A stretch of DNA of 54,545 nucleotides, from assembly GCA_009837085.1 (NCBI GenBank), contig VXUF01000154.1:1-54545 (forward strand), written 5' to 3'. Positions within the stretch are counted from its first letter, which is position 1; every line of letters begins with the position of its first letter. Below the pieces are notes generated by a model. The model had not been told where the DNA came from, searched no databases, and saw only the letters and a list, made by a program, of their open reading frames with translations. Source of the stretch: Holophagales bacterium (GTDB lineage: Bacteria > Acidobacteriota > Thermoanaerobaculia > Multivoradales > Multivoraceae). The translations under genes and the position numbers were made by a program. This document shows, piece after piece, positions 41,951 through 49,732 of the stretch.

Positions 41951-43588
41951 ATGATGAACCGAAGAGAGTCTCTTGTCGCAGCCCTCATCGTAGTTCCGAC
42001 GGTCTGGCTGGCGGCAGCGGGTTGTGCCGTCAGCGGTGGTTCGGAGGCGGAAGCCGCGACCGACGTGTCCGACTTTGACGCCTCGGTCGATGTCGGATCG
42101 ATCGACTTCCCGAGCTCGGCGGGCGAGGAGGCGCAGAGACACTTCATCCGCGGCGTCGCGATCCTCCACAGCTTCGGGTACGAACAGGCGCGGGAGCAGT
42201 TTCACGCCGCGCAGGAGATCGAGCCTGACTTCGCGCTCGCCTACTGGGGTGAGACGCTGACCTACAACCACCCGCTGCTGCCGGAGCGTGATCTCGAGTC
42301 ACCCCGCGCCGCACTGGAGCGGCTGGGCGCCACGCGCGAGGAACGGGCGGCCAAGGCCGGTGACGAGCGCGAACGGGGCTTCCTGACCGCGGTCGAGAAC
42401 CTGTTCGACGAGGGGGAGCTCGCCGACCGCCGGATCGCCTACATGGAAGCGATGGAGCGGCTCTACGAGCAGTATCCGGACGACGACGAGGTGGCCGCGT
42501 TCTACGCGCTGTCCCTGTTGCAGGCTGTGGGCCCGCTCGGCGACGACTCCTTCCGCCTGAACGTCCTGGCCGGATCGATCGCGCTCGGCGTCTTCGAGCG
42601 CAACCCGTATCACCCCGGTGCGGCCCACTACATCATCCATGCCTTCGACGATCCGGTGCACGCGCCCCTGGCGCTGCCGGCGGCCTATCGATTCGCCGAC
42701 ATCGCGGCCGCCGTCTCCCACGCCCGGCACATGCCGTCGCACATCTTCATCCAGCGCGGCATGTGGGACCGGGTGTCGAAGTCGAACGACTCGGCGTACG
42801 AGGCGGCGGTGGCCCTGTGGGATCCGGGGGAGCGAGTCGGCGACATGGTCCACTCCCTGGACTGGGGGCAGTACGGCGACCTGCAGCGCGGCGACTACGG
42901 GAAGGCACGGGAGTGGATCGCGGAGCTCGACGATCTGGTGGAGCGCACCGGCGACGAGGGCCGGGGGAAGAGCACGGTGCCCCTGGTGCGCGCCCGCTAC
43001 ATCGTGGAGACGGAGGAGTGGGAGACGCGCGAGATCACGGACGACACATCCACTTCGGAGTTGCTGGCGACCGGTATCTCGGCTGTCCACACCGGCGAAC
43101 TCGACCTGGCCCGTGAAGCCGCCGCGCGGCTCAAGAAGGCGGGCGAGCGCCAGAGCGGCGACAGCTCGACGTTCCAGCGCGGTCCCAAGCCCGCCCAGGT
43201 CATGCACCACGAGGTCGCCGGCCTGATCCGTCTCGCCGAGGGCGACGCCGACGGCGCCGTCGAACTGTTCGACAAGGGGCTGGCGATCGCGTCGACCATG
43301 GGGCCGCCGCGCGGCGCGGCGTCGCCGATCAAGCCGATCCGGGAACTCTACGGCGAGGTGCTGCTGCAGCTCGACCGCCCAGAAGACGCGATCGCGCAGT
43401 TTGAAGACCAGTTGCTCTACACCCCCAACCGGCCACGTACCTTGCTGGGGCTGGCCCGCGCGCAGTCCGCCGCGGGCGACGAGGCGGCCGCCTCCGCGTC
43501 GTACGAGAGCCTGCTCGAGATGTGGTCGGGCGCGACCGAGCCGGAGGAGCTTGTCGAGGCGCGGGAGTTCGTCGCCGCCTCCGGGTGA
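41951..43588 (+). CDS. TPR-repeat lipoprotein
   Basis: 545 residues. N-terminal lipoprotein signal (LVAALIVVPTVWLAAAGC, lipid Cys near residue 25). The rest is mostly helical TPR-like repeats: HFIRGVAILHSFGYEQAREQFHAAQEIEPDFALAYWG (in part: FGYEQAREQFHAAQEIEPDF), YGKAREWIAELDDLVER and PEDAIAQFEDQLLYTPNRPRTL. The HYIIHAFDDP stretch (about 217) with PSHIF (about 258) recurs in a family of TPR proteins annotated only as hypothetical. Ribosome site AAGGAG before the two adjacent ATGs (41951, 41954). It leads a plus-strand run with the thioesterase and carboxylesterase. Confidence 0.86.
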   Translation: MMNRRESLVAALIVVPTVWLAAAGCAVSGGSEAEAATDVSDFDASVDVGSIDFPSSAGEEAQRHFIRGVAILHSFGYEQAREQFHAAQEIEPDFALAYWGETLTYNHPLLPERDLESPRAALERLGATREERAAKAGDERERGFLTAVENLFDEGELADRRIAYMEAMERLYEQYPDDDEVAAFYALSLLQAVGPLGDDSFRLNVLAGSIALGVFERNPYHPGAAHYIIHAFDDPVHAPLALPAAYRFADIAAAVSHARHMPSHIFIQRGMWDRVSKSNDSAYEAAVALWDPGERVGDMVHSLDWGQYGDLQRGDYGKAREWIAELDDLVERTGDEGRGKSTVPLVRARYIVETEEWETREITDDTSTSELLATGISAVHTGELDLAREAAARLKKAGERQSGDSSTFQRGPKPAQVMHHEVAGLIRLAEGDADGAVELFDKGLAIASTMGPPRGAASPIKPIRELYGEVLLQLDRPEDAIAQFEDQLLYTPNRPRTLLGLARAQSAAGDEAAASASYESLLEMWSGATEPEELVEAREFVAASG

Positions 43589-43598
43589 GGTCGGCAGC

Positions 43599-44003
43599 TT
43601 GATCTTCGAGACCGAGTTCGAGACCAGACACAGCGACTGCTTCGCCGCCACCGGCTTTGTCCACGCCGGTGTGTTGCTCGCGCTGACCGAGATGGCCTAT
43701 GCGCGGTTCGAGCAGCATTGCGGCATCGATGCCGGACTGAAGCCCGAGCACGTCTACGCGGTGCAGCGGTCGACGACGGCGACGTACTACTCGCCGCTCC
43801 GCTGGCAGGAAGGAGCGCGGATTCGGATCCGCACGACGGAGGCGACGGAGCGCGGGTTCGATCAGGACTTTGAGATTCTCTCGGCCGCCGACGGCCGTGA
43901 GGTCGCCCGGTTCACCCATCGCTGGGTACTGCTCGATACACGGGCCGGACGCCCGGTGGCTCTGTCCGAGGACCTTCGACAGCGCCTGATGGGCGCAGAT
44001 TGA
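43599..44003 (+). CDS. Thioesterase, 4HBT hotdog family
   Basis: 134 residues from the TTG at 43599 with a GAGG site 8 nt upstream, 10 nt after the TPR gene stop. Hotdog pattern: ETRHSDCFAATGFVHAGVLLALTEMAYARF (in parts: FVHAGVLLALTEMAYARFEQ) and VQRSTTATYYSPLRWQEGARIRIRT (in part), with AADGREVARFTHRWVLLD as the last strand. Predicted to hydrolyse acyl-CoA or an aryl-CoA. No ATG lies near; upstream frame is inside the TPR gene. Confidence 0.82.
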   Translation: MIFETEFETRHSDCFAATGFVHAGVLLALTEMAYARFEQHCGIDAGLKPEHVYAVQRSTTATYYSPLRWQEGARIRIRTTEATERGFDQDFEILSAADGREVARFTHRWVLLDTRAGRPVALSEDLRQRLMGAD

Positions 44004-44027
44004 TTACGGCCTGGAAGGGAGTAGTCC

Positions 44028-45662
44028 ATGAATCGCAGACCGCCTTTTCGTGTCATGGCCGCGATCGTCATCGCGGCAGCCGCCTGCGTCGGGTCAGAAC
44101 CCGAGGGTCCGGGCCTCGTTGTCGAGACTGCGTCAGGTCTGGTCGAGGGGGCGCCGGTCGACGACGGCCGCGGCCCAGCCGGCGACGTGCTCGCCTTCCG
44201 CGGCATTCCCTACGCCGCGCCGCCGGTGGGCGACCTGCGCTGGAGGCCGCCGCAACCGCCGGCGTCCTGGGACGGCGTGCGTGCGGCCCTGGAGTCCGGC
44301 GCGCCGTGCTGGCAGCGGATCAGTCCCGACACCTCGATCTGGAGCCGCGGCGAACTCGACCGCAGCGAGGACTGCCTCTATCTCGATCTGTGGACGGCGG
44401 CCGCCGGCGACGCTGGTCCGCGGCCGGTCATGGTCTGGTTCCACGGCGGCAGCCACGAGGTGGGGCATGGGTCTTCGCTCATCTTCGACGGCGCGGCGCT
44501 TGCTCGGAAGGGCGTCGTCCTGGTGTCGATCAACTACCGGCTGGGCTCGTTCGGCTTCCTGGCCCACAAGGCGCTGACCGCCGAGTCGGAGCACGGGTCG
44601 TCCGGCAACTACGGCCTGCTCGACAAGATCGCGGCGCTCGAGTGGGTGCGGGACAACGCCGCGGCGTTCGGTGGCGACCCGGAGCGAGTGACGATCTTCG
44701 GCCAGTCGGCGGGCTCCATGAGCGTCTGCAGCCTGGTCGCGTCGCCGCTGGCGGCTGGTCTGTTCCATCGCGCGATCGGTCAGTCCGCCGGTTGCTTCAC
44801 TCCGCTCGAGGGCCTGGAGCAGGCGGAGCGGCGCGGCGTGCTGCTGGCCGACGAGTTGGGCGTCGCGGAGGATGCCGCCGTCACTGAAATCGCCACCGCA
44901 ATGCGGGCCGCTGCGGCCGAGGACGTGCTGGCCGCGGCCGGCAGCTCCGGGTGGTCCGACGGTTCGAAGACCGTGGTCGACGGCTGGTACCTGCCCGACC
45001 AACCGTGGGAGATCTACGCCCGTGGCGAGCACAACCGGGTGTCGATGATGGTGGGCTTCATGGGCGACGAGTCGCGTGCGCTGTTCGCGCCCGGTCCGCC
45101 GCTCGAGCGCCTGGAGCTCGAACGGCAACTGGAGGAGCAGTACGGCGAGGCGGCCACGGGGCTCCTGGCCGCCTACGCCGCTGAGGCGGATATGGCGCCC
45201 GGGGCGGTTCCGAGCCTGATCTTCTCCGACACGATCTTCGGCTGGGGCAGCCGGACCTGGGTTCGGCACGTCGCGGCCGCCGACGGCGACGCGTACCTCT
45301 ACTACATCCCGCACCCGCCGCCCGTGTTCCGCCTCTACCTGCCGGACCGGCCGGATCTGGGCGGCGAAGGCGGTCCGCGCCGGATGGGCGCCTACCATTC
45401 CGGCGATCTGGCCTACGTCTTCGGCAACACGGACCTGGTGGGCATCAACTGGGAGGACTGGGACCACGAGATCGCCGATCTGCTGTCGAGCTACTGGACG
45501 AACTTCGCGAAGGCCGGCGATCCGAACGGCGGCGGGTTGCCGGAGTGGCCGAGATACCAGCCCGAAACCGATCTGGCGCTCGTCGTTGGGGACACGGTCG
45601 GCGCCGAATCGGGTGTGCTGAGAGAGAAGCTCGACGCCCTGGATCGGGCCCTCGGCAGCTAG
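44028..45662 (+). CDS. Type B carboxylesterase, lipoprotein
   Basis: 544-residue alpha/beta-hydrolase of the carboxylesterase/lipase family. N-terminal signal with a possible lipobox (IVIAAAAC near residue 20). Features: FRGIPYAAPPVGDLRWRPP, EDCLYLDLW, oxyanion HGGS in MVWFHGGSHEVGHG, the nucleophile in FGQSAGSMSVC (GxSxG) and a catalytic histidine in GAYHSGDLAYVFGN. An acid residue is likely in GFMGDESRALF. It follows the thioesterase by 24 nt and precedes the acyl-CoA dehydrogenase by 9, so it belongs to the same operon; a catabolic role for esters is plausible. Confidence 0.9.
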   Translation: MNRRPPFRVMAAIVIAAAACVGSEPEGPGLVVETASGLVEGAPVDDGRGPAGDVLAFRGIPYAAPPVGDLRWRPPQPPASWDGVRAALESGAPCWQRISPDTSIWSRGELDRSEDCLYLDLWTAAAGDAGPRPVMVWFHGGSHEVGHGSSLIFDGAALARKGVVLVSINYRLGSFGFLAHKALTAESEHGSSGNYGLLDKIAALEWVRDNAAAFGGDPERVTIFGQSAGSMSVCSLVASPLAAGLFHRAIGQSAGCFTPLEGLEQAERRGVLLADELGVAEDAAVTEIATAMRAAAAEDVLAAAGSSGWSDGSKTVVDGWYLPDQPWEIYARGEHNRVSMMVGFMGDESRALFAPGPPLERLELERQLEEQYGEAATGLLAAYAAEADMAPGAVPSLIFSDTIFGWGSRTWVRHVAAADGDAYLYYIPHPPPVFRLYLPDRPDLGGEGGPRRMGAYHSGDLAYVFGNTDLVGINWEDWDHEIADLLSSYWTNFAKAGDPNGGGLPEWPRYQPETDLALVVGDTVGAESGVLREKLDALDRALGS

Positions 45663-45671
45663 TTTCGCGCC

Positions 45672-46886
45672 ATGACCGCGATTGCCGAGCCACTACCGCC
45701 GGAGGTCGACGACTTCCGGCAGCGAGCGCTGGAGTTCGCCGAGCGCGAGGTGTTACCGCGGCACGAGCGGCATGGCGCACTGCTCGACGATCCGCGCGAG
45801 CGCTACGACGCCGGCGGGCGACTCCAACCCGCTGTCGTCGACCTGATCAGGGAAGTGCGCACGGCGTCTGCCCGCGAAGGGATCTTCACCGCGTGCGTAC
45901 CCGAGGAGCTCGGTGGCGGCGGCTACGGTCATCTGGCCTACTACGCCGGTTGGCAGACGCTCTTTCACCGCCTGGGACCGCGGCCGTGGCTCCTGCTGCA
46001 CGTCATGGCGCACTGGGCGTTCGGTCCCAGCCGACTCCTGTCACAGCTTTCCGAACGGGCGCGCGAGCGCTTCCTGCCGGGGTTGATGGATGGCTCGAAG
46101 ATCATGTGCTTCGGGCTCTCGGAGCCGGGCGCCGGTTCCGATCTGTCGGCGCTGGCGACGAGAGCGGAGCGGGACGGCGACGGCTGGCGGATCACCGGTC
46201 GCAAGATCTGGACCACGCACGGGCCGATCGCCGACTACTGCGTGCTGTTCGCGCGGACGGGCGAGCAGGGGATCACCGCCTTCATCGTTCCGACCGATGC
46301 GCAGGGCTTCAGGCGGGTTCGTGTCGTCGAACTCTTCGGCGACATCGGCGGCGACGAGGCCGAGATCGCGCTGGAGGGTCTCTACGTCGAGTCGTGGCAG
46401 GTCATCGGCGAAGTCGACCGCGGTCTTGCCGCCGCGCTCTACGGTGTGTCGCTCGGCCGCGTCTACAACTCGGCGCGGGCGGTGGGGACCGGTCGCTGGG
46501 CGATCGAGACGGCGCTCGCCTACGCGCAGGAGCGTGAAGCGTTCGGGGCCCCGATCGCCGAGTACCAGGGCGTGAGCTTTCCCCTGGCAGAGTCCGCAAC
46601 GGAACTCCATGCCGCGCATCTCATGGGGAGAAACGCCGCCCGGTTGCTCGATGGCGGCAGCCGGGCGATCAAGGAGCTGAGCATGACGAAGGCCTACTCG
46701 GTCCAGGTCGGGCTCCGGGCCGTCGACCGGGCGATGCAGACCCACGGCGCCCTGGGCTTCACCAACGACCTCGGCTTCACCGAGGCCTGGAAGGCGTTGC
46801 GCGTCGTGAACGTCGCCGACGGCTCGAACGAGATCATGAACCGCATGATCGCCCGCCAGCTACTCCGGGGGGACACCGATCTCTGA
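45672..46886 (+). CDS. Acyl-CoA dehydrogenase family flavoprotein
   Basis: 404 residues, FAD-dependent alpha,beta-dehydrogenation of an acyl-CoA. CFGLSEPGAGSDLSALATRA (about 145-164) is the flavin-site signature, with WRITGRKIWTTHG and GRWAIETALAYAQEREAFGAPIAEYQ (in parts: YAQEREAFGAPI) following. At the position of the usual catalytic Glu (YEGTS in medium-chain enzymes) the sequence reads VADGSNEIM, giving Asp383; the ACAD11-like group also has aspartate there. The likely substrate is therefore not a plain fatty acyl-CoA. Last gene of the operon started at 41951. Confidence 0.9.
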   Translation: MTAIAEPLPPEVDDFRQRALEFAEREVLPRHERHGALLDDPRERYDAGGRLQPAVVDLIREVRTASAREGIFTACVPEELGGGGYGHLAYYAGWQTLFHRLGPRPWLLLHVMAHWAFGPSRLLSQLSERARERFLPGLMDGSKIMCFGLSEPGAGSDLSALATRAERDGDGWRITGRKIWTTHGPIADYCVLFARTGEQGITAFIVPTDAQGFRRVRVVELFGDIGGDEAEIALEGLYVESWQVIGEVDRGLAAALYGVSLGRVYNSARAVGTGRWAIETALAYAQEREAFGAPIAEYQGVSFPLAESATELHAAHLMGRNAARLLDGGSRAIKELSMTKAYSVQVGLRAVDRAMQTHGALGFTNDLGFTEAWKALRVVNVADGSNEIMNRMIARQLLRGDTDL

Positions 46887-46899
46887 GGCTTGCCCCTCG

Positions 46900-47442
46900 T
46901 CAGTACTTTCCCATCTCCAGCGTCCCTGACGCCAGTTCATGGGTTTCCTCGCCCGTGCGGTGGACCGCCTTGACGGTCAGGTAGTAGCTGTTGCCGCGGC
47001 CGCCGGAGCAGGGCGGCAGGTAGGCGCCGGCCTTGTCCCATGTCGGCGCCTTGTGCTCTTCGACGACGAAGAAGCCGGCCGGCAGGTCGGTGGTGTGACC
47101 GGGCACGGAACCGACGTCGATGCTCGCCGTCCCGGGCTCGATCTCGAAACCGAACTTGCCGTGGCCGCCGTTGTCCATCGGCGGGAAGTCGCGGTCGCTG
47201 AACTCGACGATCAGAGCGTTCGCCTGCTCGGGGATGCCGGCGACGTGAATGGCGGGAGACCCGGTCTCTCCTCCGAACTTCTGGCACTGGCTGCCCTCGG
47301 GTACGGTCTCGCCGTTCCACGCTTCGTCAAGGAAACGGAGCTTGAGGTCCTCCGCCGCGGAGACGGCGGCGCCGGTTGTGCCGATCGCGACGATGACGAA
47401 TGCGGCGGCTGCGAGGTGTACGACGAACGATCGATGCGGCAT
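46900..47442 (-). CDS. Secreted PEBP-like protein
   Basis: 180 residues with a signal peptide (VVHLAAAAFVIVAIGTTGAAVSAA, quoted in part). The mature part resembles phosphatidylethanolamine-binding/YbhB-type proteins: SPAIHVAGIPEQANALIVEF, DRDFPPMDNGGHGKFGFEI and PPCSGGRGNSYYLTVKAVH map to the usual PEBP strands. The conserved DPDxP and GxHR motifs are weak, so the ligand site may have diverged. ATG at 47440-47442 was picked because the signal peptide starts there. Bidirectional with the aminotransferase gene, 53 bp apart. Confidence 0.65.
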   Translation of the reverse strand: MPHRSFVVHLAAAAFVIVAIGTTGAAVSAAEDLKLRFLDEAWNGETVPEGSQCQKFGGETGSPAIHVAGIPEQANALIVEFSDRDFPPMDNGGHGKFGFEIEPGTASIDVGSVPGHTTDLPAGFFVVEEHKAPTWDKAGAYLPPCSGGRGNSYYLTVKAVHRTGEETHELASGTLEMGKY

Positions 47443-47495
47443 AGACTGCTTGCTCCTGTTCCTACGTTGTGACTGAGCCCGATCCGGGAGTTGAC

Positions 47496-48899
47496 ATGAG
47501 CCTACCTGCCGAGGCGACGACGTTCGCCTCTTCCACGTCAGATCGCGATCACCTGTCCGTCCTCCATCCGACGACGGATCTTCCGGCACTGCGGCGCGAC
47601 GGCCCGCTGGTCATCGAACGGGGGCTCGGAATCCGGGTTTGGGACGAAGACGGCAGGGAGTACATCGAGGGGCTGGCTGGCCTGTGGTGCACCGCCCTGG
47701 GCTACGGCGTGGAGGAACTCGCGGAAGCGGCCGCCGAGCAGATTCGGAAGCTCTCCTTCGCCCATCTCTTCGCCGGCCGCAGCCATGAACCGGCGGTCGC
47801 GCTGGCCGAGAAGCTGCGCGAGATCGGACCGATCGCGAACGCAAAGGCCTTCTTCGGCACCTCCGGTTCCGACGCGAACGACACCCAGGTCAAGCTCGTC
47901 TGGTACTACAACAACGCGCTCGGACGGCCGGAGAAGAAGAAGATCATCAGCCGCCGGCGCGGTTACCACGGAGTCTCCGTGGCCGCCGGCAGCATGACCG
48001 GGCTGCCGCCGTTCCACAAGAGCTTCGACCTGCCGCTGCCGCAGTTCCGCCATGTGACCTGCCCGCACCATTACCGAGAGGGCGAGCCGGGCGAGACGGA
48101 AGCGGAGTTCACGGCCCGGCTGGCGGCCGAACTCGACGAACTGATCCGCGCCGAGGGCCCCGAAACGGTCGCGGCGTTCATCGCCGAGCCCGTGCTGGGC
48201 GCCGGGGGCGTCGTCGTGCCGCCCGAGGGCTACTACCCGGCGATCCAGGCGGTCCTGGACGAGCACGATGTACTGCTGATCGACGACGAGGTGATCTGCG
48301 GTTTCGGCCGGCTCGGCACACCGTTCGGCGCCGAGGCGATGGAGATGAGGCCGGACACCGCCTCGGTCGCGAAGGCTCTGTCGTCCGCCTATCTCCCGAT
48401 CAGCGCGGTGCTCGTGCCGGACGAGATGGTCGACGTCTTCGTCGAAGCGGGGGAGCGGTGGGGCCTCTTCGGCCACGGCTTCACCTACACGGGCCATCCG
48501 GTCTGTGCGGCCGTAGCGCTCAAGGCGCTGGAACTGATGGAGGAGCGGGACCTCTTCGCTCACGCCGCCCGCGTGGGGCACTACTTTCAGGCCGGGCTGC
48601 GGCGCTTTGCCGATCATCCTCTGGTGGGGGAGACAAGGGGCAAGGGACTGCTCGGCGCCTGCGAGCTCGTGGCGGACAAGCGGAGCCGCGAGGCCTTTCC
48701 GATCCAGCGCGGCGTGGGTGCGTACTGCATGCAACGCTGCCTGGACCACGGTCTGATCGTGCGGGCTCTGGGCGACACGGTGGCGTTCTGCCCACCGTTG
48801 ATCGTCACCGAGTCGGATGTCGACGAGATCCTGGAGCGCTTCAGCCGCGGCCTGGACGAGACCCTTGCCTGGGTCGAGACCGGAGGCGGGGCGTCGTGA
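47496..48899 (+). CDS. Class III aminotransferase, PLP-dependent
   Basis: 467 residues of the omega-aminotransferase group, moving an amino group from an amine or amino acid to a keto acid. FEATURES: EYIEGLAGLWCTALGYGVEEL (in part), FFGTSGSDANDTQVKL, the aspartate in VLLIDDEVICGFGRLG, and the PLP lysine in ASVAKALSSAYLPISAV (Lys293). GHGFTYTGHPVCAAVALK closes the active site. ATG at 47496 is used as a GGGAG site lies 7 nt upstream; GTG at 47469 is weaker. Stop overlaps the SDR start (GTGA). Amine substrate is unknown. Confidence 0.93.
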   Translation: MSLPAEATTFASSTSDRDHLSVLHPTTDLPALRRDGPLVIERGLGIRVWDEDGREYIEGLAGLWCTALGYGVEELAEAAAEQIRKLSFAHLFAGRSHEPAVALAEKLREIGPIANAKAFFGTSGSDANDTQVKLVWYYNNALGRPEKKKIISRRRGYHGVSVAAGSMTGLPPFHKSFDLPLPQFRHVTCPHHYREGEPGETEAEFTARLAAELDELIRAEGPETVAAFIAEPVLGAGGVVVPPEGYYPAIQAVLDEHDVLLIDDEVICGFGRLGTPFGAEAMEMRPDTASVAKALSSAYLPISAVLVPDEMVDVFVEAGERWGLFGHGFTYTGHPVCAAVALKALELMEERDLFAHAARVGHYFQAGLRRFADHPLVGETRGKGLLGACELVADKRSREAFPIQRGVGAYCMQRCLDHGLIVRALGDTVAFCPPLIVTESDVDEILERFSRGLDETLAWVETGGGAS

Positions 48900-49675
48900 C
48901 GGAACTGAGCACGTTGAGCCGATCGGTGGCTGGAAGGACCGCGCTGATCACCGGCTGCGCTTCGGGCATGGGCAGGGCGACGGCACGGCTGTTCGCCGCG
49001 GAGGGCGCGCAGGTCGCGGCGACCGACATCAACGGTCCGGGCGTTGAAGCGGTGGTCGCCGAGATCCGCGCGGCGGGCCGCGAAGCCACTGCCTGGGCCC
49101 TCGACGTGGGCGACGGCGATGCGATCGAGCGCGTCGTGGGCGAGGTGGCCGACCGCTACGGCGGCCTCGACATCCTGGTGAACAACGCCGGCATCTCGCG
49201 CGGCGGGCCGATCGACGCGGACGAGTACGAGCAGCGCTGGCAGGAGACCGTGAACGTGCTCTTGACCGCCCACCAGCGGACAATCCGAGCGGCGCTGCCC
49301 CATCTCCGCAAGTCGGACTCGCCGCGGATCGTCAACATCGCCTCGACCGAAGGGCTGGGAGCGACGGCCATGAACAGCGCCTACTCGGCGGCCAAGACCG
49401 GAGTCATCGGGCTGACCCGGGGTTTGGCGGTGGAGCTCGGCAAGGAGGGCATCACGGTGAACTGCATCTGCCCCGGGCCGATCCGCACGGCGATGACGGA
49501 GCTGATCCCCGAGGAGCACAAGCAGATCTACGCGCGCCGGCGCACTGCCCTCCGCCGCTACGGGGATCCGGAGGAGGTGGCCCATGGCACGCTGCACCTC
49601 TGCCTGCCGGCGTCGTCCTTCATCACCGGCGTCGCGCTGCCGGTCGACGGTGGACTGACGGTTCGCCGCGCCTGA
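48896..49675 (+). CDS. Short-chain dehydrogenase/reductase
   Basis: 259-residue classical SDR. NAD(P)-binding TGCASGMGRATARL (about residues 18-31), NNAGIS in the substrate loop, Ser in NIASTEG and the catalytic YSAAK are all intact. The C-terminus VDGGLTVRRA is typical. GTG at 48896 overlaps the aminotransferase stop (GTGA), suggesting the two make a two-step conversion, e.g. an amino alcohol or keto intermediate; that is inference. A terminator-like hairpin at 49682-49703 follows. Confidence 0.92.
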   Translation: MTELSTLSRSVAGRTALITGCASGMGRATARLFAAEGAQVAATDINGPGVEAVVAEIRAAGREATAWALDVGDGDAIERVVGEVADRYGGLDILVNNAGISRGGPIDADEYEQRWQETVNVLLTAHQRTIRAALPHLRKSDSPRIVNIASTEGLGATAMNSAYSAAKTGVIGLTRGLAVELGKEGITVNCICPGPIRTAMTELIPEEHKQIYARRRTALRRYGDPEEVAHGTLHLCLPASSFITGVALPVDGGLTVRRA

Positions 49676-49681
49676 CTGTGG

Positions 49682-49703
49682 CCGCGGGTCTTCTGGCCCG
49701 CGG
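49682..49703. terminator. Hairpin between convergent SDR and sulfatase-fold genes
   Basis: CCGCGGG (49682-49688) and CCCGCGG (49697-49703) make a perfect 7-bp stem with an 8-nt loop in the 57-bp convergent gap. There is no T-run, so it may be a weak or Rho-assisted terminator for both strands. Confidence 0.45.
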
Positions 49704-49732
49704 AAGACAACGCGCCGCGTGGCGGCGACAAC

